A DNA stretch of 64,000 nt from Agapetus fuscipes (Eukaryota; Arthropoda; Insecta; Trichoptera; Glossosomatidae). The DNA is taken from assembly GCA_951799405.1 (NCBI GenBank), contig OX637333.1, positions 29,470,785 to 29,534,784 on the forward strand, in the 5' to 3' direction. The translations under genes were made by a program, and so were the position numbers. A model generated the notes under the pieces. It did no database searches and was not told where the DNA came from. It saw only the letters and a program-made list of their open reading frames with translations. Below, piece by piece: positions 30,652-41,617 of the stretch; positions within the stretch are counted from its first letter, which is position 1, and each line of letters begins with the position of its first letter.

Positions 30652-31160
30652 TTTGAACACAAAACTGAATGAGTGACATACAAACATGGGTTTCTCAGAT
30701 GAATGCACCTTTTCCCTTATTTTCTACATGGGAAAACACTGAAAAGTGTGAAAATCCTGTCGTTTATAAGTTTTTCATGAGCACTTCCTTATAATTCGTT
30801 CATTTACTATGACAAGTCTAATAATCTACATCTAAGTTGCAAAGATACTATGTATCATTTGAGCTTCATATTAAATGCATTCCCACAAGCAGACACGCAT
30901 AATTTCGCGCTCACACATGCCGCATGTGGACCTACAAGTTAAAAGCCCAATCTGAAATGATCATAAGCCCTGCAACTCTTCCCGACCTTCCCTGAAACAG
31001 GGGTGACATTGGCAAAGTGAACCATCTTTTTACAGTATGGGTGGTCAGCCTCATACTAACATATAAGTCAAGGAATATACTATGATAAGTTACCCCTAAT
31101 AAAATTTCCACGATTTATCAAATCAGTGAATCAGAAGGTACTTATTCAGTTTTTTTTTTT
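30652..31160. mobile_element. MITE-D copy 5 interrupted by R240
   Basis: MITE-D parts 30652-30817 and 31078-31160. The R240 insert 30818-31077 is flanked by TACTATGACAAGT (30805-30817) and TACTATGATAAGT (31078-31090), a 13-bp duplication with one change. It shows that R240 inserts with retrotransposon-like target duplications. Confidence 0.8.
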
Positions 31161-31490
31161 AAGAAATCCTGTGCGGGAGACTCCCTAGATTCTAGAGACT
31201 CTAGGGGTCTATGACACTTGTTTTTGTGCCGCAGAGGTGTACGGGCTTGGTCGTCGCTACAAAGCGGCAATACTCAAACAATACCCAGTTGCTGTAAGGC
31301 TGGATGGACCTTTCCACTGAAATCGGTCACTACCGGTCTTTGGTAAAGGCTTTGTGATTTTTTTCAACCCAGCGAAGAGCATATTTGGAAATATAAATGG
31401 TATATTTTTGTGCTCCGCTGGGATTCAAATCCACAACCTTCCATTACGAGTCCGAAGTGTTGCCACTGGACCACGGACCGGTCCAGTGGC
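31155..31490 (-). mobile_element. SINE-A fused to a Jockey 3' end
   Basis: 31155-31232 is the reverse of a Jockey-like 3' end (poly-T, AAGAAATCCTGTGCGGGAGA, then GTGCCGCAGAGGTGTACG). It is joined without a gap to SINE-A in reverse (GCTTGGTCGTCGCTACAAAG to GGACCGGTCC). The same fusion occurs at 56847. Confidence 0.75.
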
Positions 31491-31931
31491 AAGGGTGATT
31501 TATTAGTGACCTCATACCTACTGGTGGTCGTTTTCAAAATATACTTAAATTGAGAAAATGTAGAATATATAAAAGTATGGTACTTGATGGAGTTACGAAC
31601 GGCGACCAAATTGAGGATTTAGCGTCTATTCATGATAATGTGTCAACTCTGAACTTTATTAAAGTGATCCCCGTTTAGGGGCGGGGATTAACCCATCTGA
31701 AGCGGGATTAGCTGCGGATTAAGTCTCCGTGAATAGAGCGCGAACCAATAAAACACGGCTTACGTATATAAATTGATATTGCATTCAATTTTATGTCATT
31801 TTTAATATTCATCTTGCGTTTTGAATTCCTATTGAGGGTAAAAATCTGTATTTTACTTTATCGCGAGCTTCTTTTCAGCCCGGTATTTTCAAGTGTAGTA
31901 AAGTCAACTGAAATGCAATTTTAGTTAACTT

Positions 31932-32255
31932 TATTGGTCAGGTCGAAAGCTCAGTTGGAAGAGTGCGAGCATGAGATACCGAGAGATCGGGTTCGAATCC
32001 CGCCAAGGGTGTCAGAAATGATTTCCCGTTTCGTTGTTTATTTCAAACCCAAATTGAAATACCGGCAAGGTTTTTCAGCCTTTACAAGAAACGAGTGGCA
32101 GCCCCTTCGGGAGCTGGGAAACCCCCAATTCAACTGAACTGGTTGGTGCAAAGCCCTGTTACCTGTACAAATAAAATGTTTCCACTTGCTAAATGCCACC
32201 CCTTTCGGAAAAAACGCGGCAAAAAGTTGCGTTATATGTGTTGTTTAGTAGCGTT
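31932..32255 (+). mobile_element. SINE-B copy
   Basis: GGTCGAAAGCTCAGTTGGAA head, GGGTTCGAATCCCGCC B box, then GATTTCCCGTTTCG and CCTTCGGGAGCTGGG. Ends near GTTATATGTGTTGTTTAG. Confidence 0.85.
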
Positions 32256-32532
32256 TTTTTAGTTGAATCTTCAAAATATTTATTTCATCGAATCTCGCTT
32301 ATAAATATTTAGTTACACCAAAACATCAAAATTGCCACAAAGTGAACATTTTTTCATTGGATTTTTATGATCAGGTGTTTTGTTTTAAGGCTTTTGAATG
32401 GAATTGTATTCACTTCACTAGATTTTGGGACGGGGCTTGTCACTTCGGTAGTTTTAATTTTATTTAATTAGAACTGGAGTACTTATAGTGATAGTTAAAA
32501 TAATAGTTAAGTAAAATATAAATAACCATGGT

Positions 32533-32830
32533 CACCTAGGACTTCGGCGTCATGTGTAATGTTGTCACTTATTTACTTTCTTGGTGTCACTATCACCTTG
32601 TAGTCTCCCCACCATCCTCCAGGACTCTCTGTCTTGTGCAGCCTCAGTCCATGGTCCACTGACACCTAGGGCTTCGGCGTCATGTGTAATGTTGTCACTT
32701 ATTTACTTTCTTGGTGTCACTTTCACCTTGTAGTCTCACCACTATCCTCCAGGACTCTCTGTCTTGTGCAGCCTCAGTCCATGCTCCACTGACACCTAGG
32801 ACTGTAGGGTCACGTGTAATGTCACTTTAT
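32533..32830 (+). repeat. 130-bp tandem repeat, 2.3 units
   Basis: Units start CACCTAGGACTTCGGCGTC at 32533, CACCTAGGGCTTCGGCGTC at 32663 and CACCTAGGACTGTAGGGTC at 32793, exactly 130 bp apart. The first two differ at a handful of bases, so the duplication is fairly recent. It leads directly into the LINE fragment at 32862. Confidence 0.85.
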
Positions 32831-32861
32831 TTATTATTTTTTACCCCACATCAGACGCAAG

Positions 32862-33360
32862 GTGGCTTCGAGAGTCGAGAGGCAGAAGGCTCTAACGTGC
32901 ACACAGCACTGCATTTACGGAAGTGGCTTTTCATCACAGCAGCGCCTGAAGTCGAGACACAGCTTCCTTAGTTCCGTGCATCCCTTGTCTTTGGATCCAG
33001 TGGCGGAGAGATTACAAATGTGGAAGGAGGAATGCCCGGAGAGCTTTGTGCAGCCTTCAGAGAGCCTACCCCCAGGAAAGAACCTCGAGTGGCCCGTATG
33101 GAGATCCATGAACAGATTGAGGACCAATGTTGGAAGAGCCCGGGCCAGCATGCTGACCTGGGGATTTCTGGGACGGGAGGACTCTACACTATGTGAGTGT
33201 GGAGCTCAGCAAACAATGGAGCACCTGCGGTGTTGTCCCTCCTGTCCGACAAGCTGCTCCATGGATGATCTCTTTGCGGGAAACCAAAGAGCTGTAGACA
33301 TTGCTCGTTACTGGGCCAATACGGTGTGAAGCTGACACGAAGAAGAAGAAGAATTATTTT
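32862..33360 (+). pseudogene. LINE C-terminal fragment with Cys/His tail and (GAA)n end
   Basis: Open to the stop at 33327-33329. Encodes NRLRTNVGRARASMLTWGFL, then CECGAQQTMEHLRCCPSC. This arginine-rich piece followed by C-x-C...H...C is a common C-terminus of non-LTR elements. The sequence ends in CACGAAGAAGAAGAAG, a (GAA)n tail. A second copy is at 36481. Confidence 0.75.
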
Positions 33361-33779
33361 TTAATAGATTTATGGTACAAAATTATTGTATAGAGATTAG
33401 AGACCAATATATTTTGTAGTTTTAACTTTAATATGTACCTATACACGTATGACTAAACCGTCTCAAAAGCAGTAGGTAATTATCAGCTCTAAATACGTGT
33501 AAAAATAAATAGGTTATCTACTTTTCTAGAAACTTCTTCAGTTCAACAAAAGCTCCTTTGTTTGGTTCCTCGAAAGTTGTCGGTCTACGGAAACAAAGTC
33601 GTATCTTCGTTTTGAAGGTTTTTTTGAAAGGCGACGTAGCTACTGTTTAAATCCTAAATAGACCGCAAAGCAGATTAGACGATTCTGTTTCTGCAGCAGC
33701 ATAATGATATCTGAAAGATTAAAAACACGTTTAGAGTAGTTTTTAACGAAAATAAGTGATACGCAACATTGTAAAGTTT

Positions 33780-33985
33780 GAAGATAATGTTTAATTGTAA
33801 AAATTGGTGAGATTGCGAAAGAATAAAACCTGCAGAGTGAGAATAACAGAAGAGTGTGTATGAGGAATGTGATGAATGTTTAAGAGATGAAAGAGGTATG
33901 AAAGGACAGAAAAAAGTGGAGACGCATCTGCGGAAATACCGGCCACCCCTAGTAGAACGGCGGTACAGAAGTACAGTACAGAAGT
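33780..33985 (+). pseudogene. LINE-3 terminal fragment
   Basis: GAGATTGCGAAAGAATAAAA, GAAAAAAGTGGAGACGCATC and CCGGCCACCCCTAGTAGAAC match the 3' end of LINE-3 (compare 52555). 33361-33779 shows nothing recognisable. Confidence 0.65.
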
Positions 33986-34084
33986 TTTACACTCATAAAG
34001 GTTAAGTAAATAAATAAAAAAATAATGTGCAAAATTTATTTGTTTTTTTTTATTTAACCGTCTAAAAATGACTCATTTATAAAT

Positions 34085-34720
34085 ATAATATTTGGATGAT
34101 ATTTTATATGGTGTGCGCTATTTTAGAGTGAATCACACCTCAAGAGTCCTCCGCATGCTTGTTCGTCGCTAGTAAGCGCCAATTTTGCAATAAAGACCCA
34201 GTTGCTGTTGCAGTTGCTTTGTCCGGTCGATAGCTCAGTTGGTAGAGTGCTTGCATTCCATGCCGTGAGCTCGGGTTCGAATCCCACCGAGCGCGAGGGT
34301 GTCAGAAATGATTTCCCGTTTCGGTGTTTATTTCAAACCCCAAAATAATAATACCGGCAAGGTTTACTCAGCCTTCACAAGAAATGAGTACCAGCTCTCT
34401 CGGGAGCTGGGAAAACACCACTTCAATTGAAGTGGTTGGCGTAAGGCCGGCCCCCTTACCTGTAAAAATAAATAGGTTCAACTCGCCACATGCGACCCCT
34501 TCGGGGATAACGCGGCAAGAAGTTACACTATATGTGTAGCTTAGTTGCGTTTTGCGTTTGCGTTTGCTGTAAGGTTTTATGACCTTTGTGAATGTTTTAT
34601 GGAAAAATGAGTTTTTCAAGCGAAGTGCATATTTAAAAATACTTAAAAATGGTATTTTCTGTGCTACCCTAGTAATCGAACTCACGACCTTACAATTACG
34701 AATCCGTATGGTTATCAAAT
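34085..34720 (-). mobile_element. SINE-A interrupted by SINE-B
   Basis: SINE-A in reverse at 34085-34212 and 34562-34720, with the + strand SINE-B between. CAGTTGCTG before and GTTTGCTGTAAGG after the insert appear to be the duplicated target. Confidence 0.75.
34222..34558 (+). mobile_element. SINE-B, best-preserved copy
   Basis: Head CCGGTCGATAGCTCAGTTGG, B box GGGTTCGAATCCC, body to CTATATGTGTAGCTTAG, then a (TTGCGTT)n-like tail at 34548-34566. The best reference for the family. Confidence 0.9.
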
Positions 34721-34734
34721 CTACTTTTATTTTT

Positions 34735-34885
34735 ACGGATGAGGTATGTTCATTTGAGATTTGCGTTTTTATGTCGTAGGCTAACATGCGGCATGTGCAA
34801 GCGCAAACCCATACGTGTCTGCTGGTGGGAATGCATGCAATATGAATTCCCAACGTTTCATATCTTTGCAACTTAAATTATTATT
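34735..34885 (+). repeat. R240 3' fragment
   Basis: GTTCATTTGAGATTTGCG to ATATCTTTGCAACTTAAATT; 5' part missing. Confidence 0.75.
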
Positions 34886-34974
34886 ATGAAACTCTTTTAT
34901 TTCTAGCATTATTGCAGTAATTACAAATTACAAACTCTTCGGTGCAAACGTTTTTAATTTGTAATATTTAAATC

Positions 34975-35435
34975 TAATCTAAGTTGCAAAGATGTGTTAC
35001 ATTGGAGATTCACATTACATGCATTCCCACAACCAGACACGTACAAGTTTGCGCTTGCACATGCCGCATGTGAACCTACAACATAAAACACCAAATCTCA
35101 AATGGACATACACCCTGCAACTCTTGCCGTCCTTCCCTGAAACAGGGGTGACATTGGCAAAGTGAACCATTTTTACAGCATGCGTGGTCAGCCGCATACC
35201 AACCTATAAGTCAAGGAACATACATGACACATTACATTTTTTTTTAAATCAATAAATAATAATATGTAATATGTATGGACATTAAAACTAAAAACAGAAA
35301 ACAAATTCCAATTTAATAAACCCTAGCCGCCAACATTACAGATCAACGATTCTTTCATTTTCTCCAGAGTCATAACCTTCTTCATACAGGCTCTTCTTTT
35401 ATTATGACTCTGGATATTCCATTCATAATGGAAAA
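34975..35435 (-). mobile_element. R240 continuing into LINE-1 3' coding end
   Basis: 34975-35218 is R240 in reverse. 35219-35435 carries the LINE 3' UTR (CCCTAGCCGCCAACATTACA) and a remnant of KKRACMKKVMTL in reverse, with a deletion near 35347. 35436-35825 has no recognised feature. Confidence 0.8.
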
Positions 35436-35827
35436 TACTGGAAATAAAACAGTGCACTCCAAATTAAAAAAAAAACTGTTGTTATTTGTAAAGTTAAACA
35501 AATTTCAAAAGTTGTGCAGCACTGTCTTTTCTCTGTAAAAGGTATTTTTAATTCCTTAAATAGCGCTTAATCTCCACAGCCATTGTCATTTTAATGGCAA
35601 CATTACGAGACAGACGGATTAACGAAGGATTCATACAATGCGAGGGAAGGGCGGCACTTTTTGTCGAGAAAAAAACAGACAAAGTATTTCGCATAATCTC
35701 AAGGCGACATCTTTTAGCGTAAACTCCAACTAAACAAGACGGTTGTTGAAATTCCTTTAAAAATTACCGGTGTTTTTTTAGATTTAAGGAAATATTATAT
35801 TAAAATACAATATAGACACTTCTATAA

Positions 35828-36170
35828 TCTATAATTTGAGTTGCAAAGATATGTTAGCAAGTAAGATTCATAATGAATGTCGGCTCACAATCAGACAGGA
35901 GTAAGTTTGCACTTAGGTATCCCATGTGTATATTTTTATTTAATAATATTAATAATAATTAATCTTTATTCCAGCCCGGTCCCGCGGAGGGTGCAATACG
36001 TGACCAGATATATAAAAAACATATAAGAAAATAGAAACAGATAAAAGATGACATATTTGAAATAAAAATCTCAAAAAGATATAAGCCCTGTAACTTTTGA
36101 GGCCTTTCTCCCTCGAAACAAGGGTGACATTAGTAGAATGTCAAGTAGGAATGTGTGGTTAGACTCTGAT
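35828..36170 (-). repeat. Old R240 interrupted by unknown insert
   Basis: TAATTTGAGTTGCAAAGATA and TATAAGCCCTGTAACTTTTG belong to R240. 35935-36060 is foreign, starting with ATT repeats and CCAGCCCGGTCCCGCGGAGG. Confidence 0.55.
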
Positions 36171-36352
36171 CAACCTTTAACGGTGTCATTCACACACAGC
36201 GCATTCATGGCTCAACTGCCACCTAACGTGAATTTTCAGTACAAAAAAATTGTATCCATGGATCAACTATGGATCAACTATAGATCCAATTTGTTGTGAA
36301 TAGCCTTGACTGCCATTGGTCAAGGAACAAGTTACTTATCAGTTCGTCCATT

Positions 36353-36812
36353 CAGTGCTTGTTTGTCTTATGTCTATCAGAGATACTTGCACATGAGCAA
36401 TGTTTGTATGTGTACTGGATCAATGTGTCTTATGAAAACTGGAAATTGATTTAAAAAATATTGAAAGCAACTCTCACATCTTCTTCTTCGTGTCAGCTTC
36501 ACACCGTATTGGCCCAGTAACGAGCAATGTCTACAGCTCTTTGGTTTCCCACAAAGAGATCATCCATGGAGCAGCTTGTCGGACAGGAGGGACAACACCG
36601 CAGGTGCTCCATTGTTTGCTGAGCTCCACACTCACATAGTGTAGAGTCCTCCCGTCCCAGAAATCCCCACGTCACATTATCTCTCTCACTCTCACATTAT
36701 CGTGTTTTACTTTTTTTATTCGCTCAGATTGTATGGTATGTGATTCTTAAGACAATTTAATCGAAAGGTCATCTTTGAATCAAATGGTTGATAAGCCAAA
36801 CAAGCGCTGGTT
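36353..36812. mobile_element. MITE-G interrupted by a LINE fragment
   Basis: MITE-G halves 36353-36478 and about 36690-36812. Between them, 36481-36675 is the reverse of the LINE tail at 33130-33355 (TTCTTCTTCGTGTCAGCTTC). ACTCTCACAT occurs on both sides, a likely target duplication. Confidence 0.75.
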
Positions 36813-37039
36813 AGACGAGTTATCTATATTTAAAAAAAAACCGGATATTTGACGAACCGTTGTACCACTGTTGGCCATCCATATCGGAATGGAAAAAAGT
36901 GTTACAGTTGTAGTAAAACTAACATTTCGTTTTGTTTTTTAGTCAACGTCTTCGGGAGACACATTCAACCTCGTGACGTTTCAGAGACTGTGAGTGGCTC
37001 AGGTTCACAAGCCTGTTGGTGGATTGAGTCGAGTGTTCT

Positions 37040-37274
37040 GTACCCTGAGTACGAGTTGCAAAACTCGAGTAAAATAAAGTTTACGGAAAGTCTTAAAGAG
37101 TGGTTTTCCCCATAATCTGCCGTTTATGTTTGTTTGAACTTGAACTTCATCACTGTAACTCTTTGGCTAAGGCCATAAAGTGTAAGGAACAAAAACGGCA
37201 GATTTTGGGGAAAACCACGCTTTAATACTTTCCGTAAACTTTACTTTACTCAAGTTTTGCAACTCGTACTAAGG
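37040..37274. repeat. Palindrome H copy 1
   Basis: GTACGAGTTGCAAAACTCGA then AAAGTTTACGGAAAG return inverted (CTTTCCGTAAACTTTACTTT, GTTTTGCAACTCGTAC). Another copy is at 54096. Confidence 0.75.
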
Positions 37275-37559
37275 GGGCCGTCCATAAATTACGTCATCGA
37301 TTTTGGCCGATTTTCGACCCCCCCCCCCTTACAATCATCCTATAGTCATTATCTAATGACCCCCCCCCCCTCTTGCTGTAATAATGGATGAGCTTAATAA
37401 TTAATAATGTTATATTACTTACATAATATTTTGTATATTTTGTAGAAATTAGTATTTTCAAGAACGACGTTACTTTTGGTACTCGTACATCATTTGCCAT
37501 CATCCGCAGACCAGGCTCTCCCCCCCTTAATGCGAATGACGTAATATATGGACAGCCCC
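37275..37559. mobile_element. MITE-E copy 3
   Basis: GGCCGTCCATAAATTACGTC on the left, GACGTAATATATGGACAGCC on the right. Directly abuts palindrome H. Confidence 0.85.
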
Positions 37560-38074
37560 AAGGGTACTGTTGTTGGTTGGTGTGCTGTTGTGTTGTGAGT
37601 CACACCTGAAGGGCCCGCTGCGTGTCCTTGTAAGGGAATGCCGGCACTGGCGGCGCCCGCGCCCAACAAGGCGTCTACGCTAAATATAGCGCGCGCCAAC
37701 TCGCAACCGTGGATGGGGAAGACCAGGGAAGCACTGGGATCAGAGTAGACGATTTAAAAAAGAAAATGAGAATACTGCAGGGGAGTGCATTCCATACAGG
37801 CACATGTATCAATAAGGCAGGCAAAATTTGATAAAATGTGCATTGAACCAATTTTTATTTGTATTTTTTATGGTTTGTGTATTAACACTGTGAAAATTCA
37901 TGTTAAATGATTTGTTTTTCAAAAAAACACTATTCTTTTATTCAAACACTGTTTTTAATTCTCACATATAATATATTAAAAATTTTGAATTACAGTAGGT
38001 ATACGAACGTTTTTGACTTATATCTCTACAATTTTTATTTGAGTTATTGTTAGCGAGTAAATTAATATCATATG

Positions 38075-38335
38075 TTTCAATAGAAAGCGCACAATATGAA
38101 AAACGCTTCGGACTCGCAAATGGAAGGTCGTGGGTTCGAATTCTGGCGGTGCACTAAAATACACCATTAATATTTTCAAAAATGATTTTCTATGGGTTGG
38201 AAAATTCATTGCTCTCAACCAACGACCCGTCACAGAAGATCCATCCAGCCTAACAGCAATTGGGTCATGCTCGCAGACGGCTCTTGAGGTGTGATTTACA
38301 CAAAAACAGCGCTCACCAAATACATAATAATCTAT
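38075..38335 (+). mobile_element. SINE-A copy (+)
   Basis: GACTCGCAAATGGAAGGTCG, TGGGTTCGAATTCTGGCGG (B box), then GTTGGAAAATTCATTG and GGCTCTTGAGGTGTGATT, ending CACCAAATACATAATAATC. Confidence 0.8.
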
Positions 38336-38725
38336 AATCTATAATCTAAGTTGCAAGGATATATTCATTTAAAGCTCTCAGATGTATGCCCACAAACCAA
38401 CAAGTGTAGTTCGCGCTTACAAATGCTGAATGTGTACTTACAAATAAAATCCAAACCTCAAATGAACATAAGCCCCACAACTTTTGCCGACCTTCCCTGA
38501 AACAGGGGTGACATTGGCAAAGTGAACCATTTTTTACAGTATGGGTGGTCAGCCTCATACCAACCTCAAGTCAAGGAATATGAATAATAAATTACATTTA
38601 AATATAAAAAATAACAAAACATTAAAAAGAAATCTATACAAAAAAAAAAGTCAAAAATTTCCTATGCAAAAAATGTAGCAAATTAATAAACCAACATTAG
38701 AAATCAACATTGCAGATTAACATCA
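38335..38725 (-). mobile_element. R240 continuing into LINE-1 3' UTR
   Basis: 38335-38580 R240 in reverse, then TTACATTTAAATATAAAAAA and AATTAATAAACCAACATTAG, as in the copy at 42345. Confidence 0.75.
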
Positions 38726-38894
38726 TCCTAATATAATAATAATTATAACTGTGAGATACAAAATGAGTCACATTTTCCAGTCCCACCCTGTCAGATGGGA
38801 TGATGATGATGATGCGTCTATTTATGAATCGGTGGAGATTCACCAGAAATGCACCGGCACTGTTTACAGCGTCTAGCTCACAGCATATCATAAC

Positions 38895-39095
38895 CGAGCT
38901 ACACATATAGCGTAACTTCTTGTTTGCGTTATCCCCGAAGGGGTCGCATGTGGCGATTCGGGACATAATTATTTTTGCGGGTGTGATTCTTTGACTTATA
39001 GGTTGGCATAAGGCTGACCTCTCATGCTTTAAATATGGTTCACTTTTCCAATGTCACTCCTGTTTTAGGGAAGGTCGGCAAGAGTTGCAGGGCTT
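38895..39095. repeat. SINE-B fragment (-) and R240 fragment (+)
   Basis: 38895-38985: CCGAGCTACACATATAGCG and CCCCGAAGGGGTCGCATGTG (SINE-B 3' half, reverse). 38987-39095: CTTTGACTTATAGGTTGGCA to GGCAAGAGTTGCAGGGCTT (R240 5' half). Confidence 0.7.
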
Positions 39096-39184
39096 TTCAT
39101 GCTCTGAATATCTTGAATCCACAGAAGACAATTTTAAGTTGTATATGCGGTTTTCATAGAAGTACATCGAACTAACATTTTTTT

Positions 39185-39395
39185 CAGTTGCAGAACCTGT
39201 AACTGTAACTGTAACTCTGTCGCCATTCTGCTAGGGGTGGCCAGAGCCTCTGCAGAGTTGCCTCCATTTTTTCCTATCCTGACATACCTCTTTCAATTCC
39301 TTCATATCCATCACCTTTTTCATGCATTTTCTTCTTTTACGCTCACTTTGTATATCCCATTCTTTCACAATCTCCTCAATCTGATCACTCCATAC
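39185..39395 (-). pseudogene. LINE-2 3' end
   Basis: CTGTAACTCTGTCGCCATTC to CTCAATCTGATCACTCCATA. In reverse it encodes VWSDQIEEIVKEW and KKVMDMKELKEV, ending in the (ACAGTT)-like tail. Confidence 0.8.
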
Positions 39396-39489
39396 TTTAA
39401 TACTCATACCTGTAATGTTAGAATATGTAATAAATAAGTTGATTCAAGTTCCTTATAAAGAAAAGACAGACATTATATCGCCACATTAA

Positions 39490-39750
39490 AAAGGTAAAAC
39501 TGACTAAGTGCTTCATTCACTGATTTGCGAAATTGTGGATAAAACATTTTACCGTGTGTAACTTCTCATAGTAAGTGAACTAATGATAAGAAAATGTTCA
39601 TCGCAAAACTTCTAAATTCTAGATTGGGTTTTTATGCTGCAAGTCCACACGCGGCATGTGTAAGCGCGTAAATTTATACGTGGCTGCTTATGGGAATGCA
39701 TGCAATATGAATCTTGAGTGTATTGCATCTTTGCAACTTAGATTATAGAT
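39490..39750. mobile_element. MITE-D fragment joined to R240
   Basis: 39490-39620 is the left half of MITE-D (AAGGTAAAACTGACTAAGTG). R240 3' part (+) runs 39625-39750 to TTTGCAACTTAGATTATAG. The other MITE half is not found. Confidence 0.65.
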
Positions 39751-39984
39751 AGCGTGTCACATTCACGCGCGTTTCAGTTTGATTTACAGGAAGTTTCAGG
39801 AAAGTCCGGATATGCGGATGTGGGTCAGCCTAGTTTATAGCGTCACCCGTTAACATTATTGGCATGCGCAGTTCGAATCATGCTACATTACCAAATATTG
39901 GACTCAGTACAAATACTTCAGACAACAAAAAGTGACGTCACACGATCGGGTTGCTGGGGTTTTTTTTTTTTTTTTTCATTGGTC

Positions 39985-40530
39985 ATTTCTCATTACCGGC
40001 TCAGTTGGAAGTATGCTTGCGTTCTATTTCAAGAGACTAGGGTTCAACCCCACAACGGCTGTCAAATCTAATCTACGTTGCAAAGATATGTAACATTGGG
40101 GATTCACATTACATGCATTCTCACAAGCTCGCATGTGAACCTACAATATAGAAACCAAGTCTCAAATGGACATACACCCTGCAACTCTTGCGACCTTCCC
40201 TGAAACAGGGGTGACATTGGTAAAGTGATCCATTTTTTAAAGTATGGGTAGTCAGCCGCATACCAACCTATAAGTCAAGAAACAAGGATGTCAGAAATAA
40301 TTTCCCGTTTCGATGTTGTTTTTAAGCCCAAAATCAAAATACCGGCAAGGTTCACAAGGAATGAGAACCAGCCTCCTCCGGAGCTGGGTATCCCCAAATT
40401 TAACTCAAGTGGTTATCGTAAGGCCAGTCCCCTCATCTGTAAAAATAAATAGTACGCACACGCTGCATGCGACCCCTTCGGAGATAAAGCAGTGAGAATT
40501 AACACTATATGTGCAGCTTCTTTGCGTTGA
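39985..40530 (+). mobile_element. SINE-B interrupted by R240
   Basis: SINE-B head 39985-40065 (GGGTTCAACCCCAC), R240 in reverse 40066-40285, SINE-B body from 40287 (GATGTCAGAAATAATTTCCC) to 40530. GCTGTCAAA and GATGTCAGAAA flank the insert and look like a target duplication. A MITE-K piece lies just upstream at 39905-39960. Confidence 0.75.
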
Positions 40531-40639
40531 AAGGGATTATAATGGAGTGACATTGATTCTCGACAGCGAGGGTTGAAAAAAATGTATGTATTATAAAAAA
40601 AGTACAAAAATATTCTGTAAGATTTAAGGGCTTGTGTAT

Positions 40640-40815
40640 TGAAATTATGATGATTCATTTTTAATTAATAATGTAAAAAAAACATTTATTTCTTTGAGCG
40701 TTTGCGGTGTTATCCCACCATTATCAAGAGAAGAACTAGAACTTGAGTTGTTCTCTTGATAATGGTGGGATAACACCGAAAGCGCTCGAGGAAATAAATC
40801 AACTCGAAAAGAAAA
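40640..40815. repeat. Hairpin with hammerhead-like core (CACCGAAAGCG)
   Basis: TGTTATCCCACCATTATCAA returns inverted as TTGATAATGGTGGGATAACA; between them is a ~26-bp centre. The right arm reads CTCTTGATAATGGTG, a GGATAA loop, CACCGAAAGCGCTCGAGG. A single-arm copy of this sequence is at 58381. Confidence 0.65.
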
Positions 40816-41054
40816 ACTTGTTATTAAAAAATATTGTCGTTCACTTAAGACCACGGCTGCTGTCGAAATAGGATCCACGAAGAAAATATTAAAGTGTACC
40901 TTAGTGCAGGGGTTCTCAAACTTTTGGATATTGTGACCCCCTTTTTAGGCTAAGTATTTTAGCAGCCCCGCAAAGTTGTAGCTACAAAAATAATGAAAAA
41001 CTGTACAAATGGTGAGTTTAATCTATAAAAACACACGTAGCTAGTAAAATGTCT

Positions 41055-41300
41055 GTGTTATGGCCGAGGGGGCCAAGTGTGTCTAGCGTGTTTAGAATAG
41101 AACAACGTTGGTTCGATCCCCGCCTGGGTCATTTGACCATAACTTTGACCCTGGTTCAACATATGTTATTGGGTAATTATGAATTAATAATTCATTAAAA
41201 TAAATAGTAATGAATTATTAATTGATGATATTAATACTCTTTTCTGGCCAGGCAGAATAGGTAAGTGAATTGCATTCCTCTTCACAAATCTATTTAAAAA
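41055..41300 (+). mobile_element. SINE-C copy
   Basis: TTATGGCCGAGGGGGCCAAG (A-box region), GTTGGTTCGATCCCCGCC (B box), AACTTTGACCCTGGTTCAAC, then AT-rich AATTATTAATTGATGATATT and CATTCCTCTTCACAAATC, ending in poly(A). Confidence 0.85.
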
Positions 41301-41617
41301 AAAAACAAAAAATGTTACATCGTACAACTGAGAGCAAGAATTCTCCATAATCTATAAATCTATAATCTAAGCTGCAAAGACACGTCAACCTCTAAGGCTC
41401 ACAATAAATCAATGATTCTTCAAGTGGTCAATATCTACCCCTGGGGGTCTATGGGATACTCGATGGGGGTCTACTTGTCGTAAGGGGGTCTACGAAAAGA
41501 TATACAAGCCCGTGGCCACCCATCTAACAAATCGCGTGTCTAACCCCCCCCCCCCCGTCAACATCAGTCCTGTCAATCCAATCCAAGATGGCCGCAAGTG
41601 AACAGCTGATAGTCTTC

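Noticed and set aside
32533..32830. CRISPR-like direct repeats
   Set aside because: Only 2.3 units of 130 bp without spacers; this is a eukaryotic tandem duplication.
34222..34295. tRNA gene candidates (here and at the heads of all SINE-A, -B and -C copies)
   Set aside because: A and B boxes are present but each is continuous with the same SINE body in many copies, and the cloverleaf stems do not hold. They are tRNA-derived SINE heads.
34368..34871. 167-codon - strand frame
   Set aside because: It runs across SINE-B, SINE-A and R240 boundaries, so it is a chance frame over three separate insertions.
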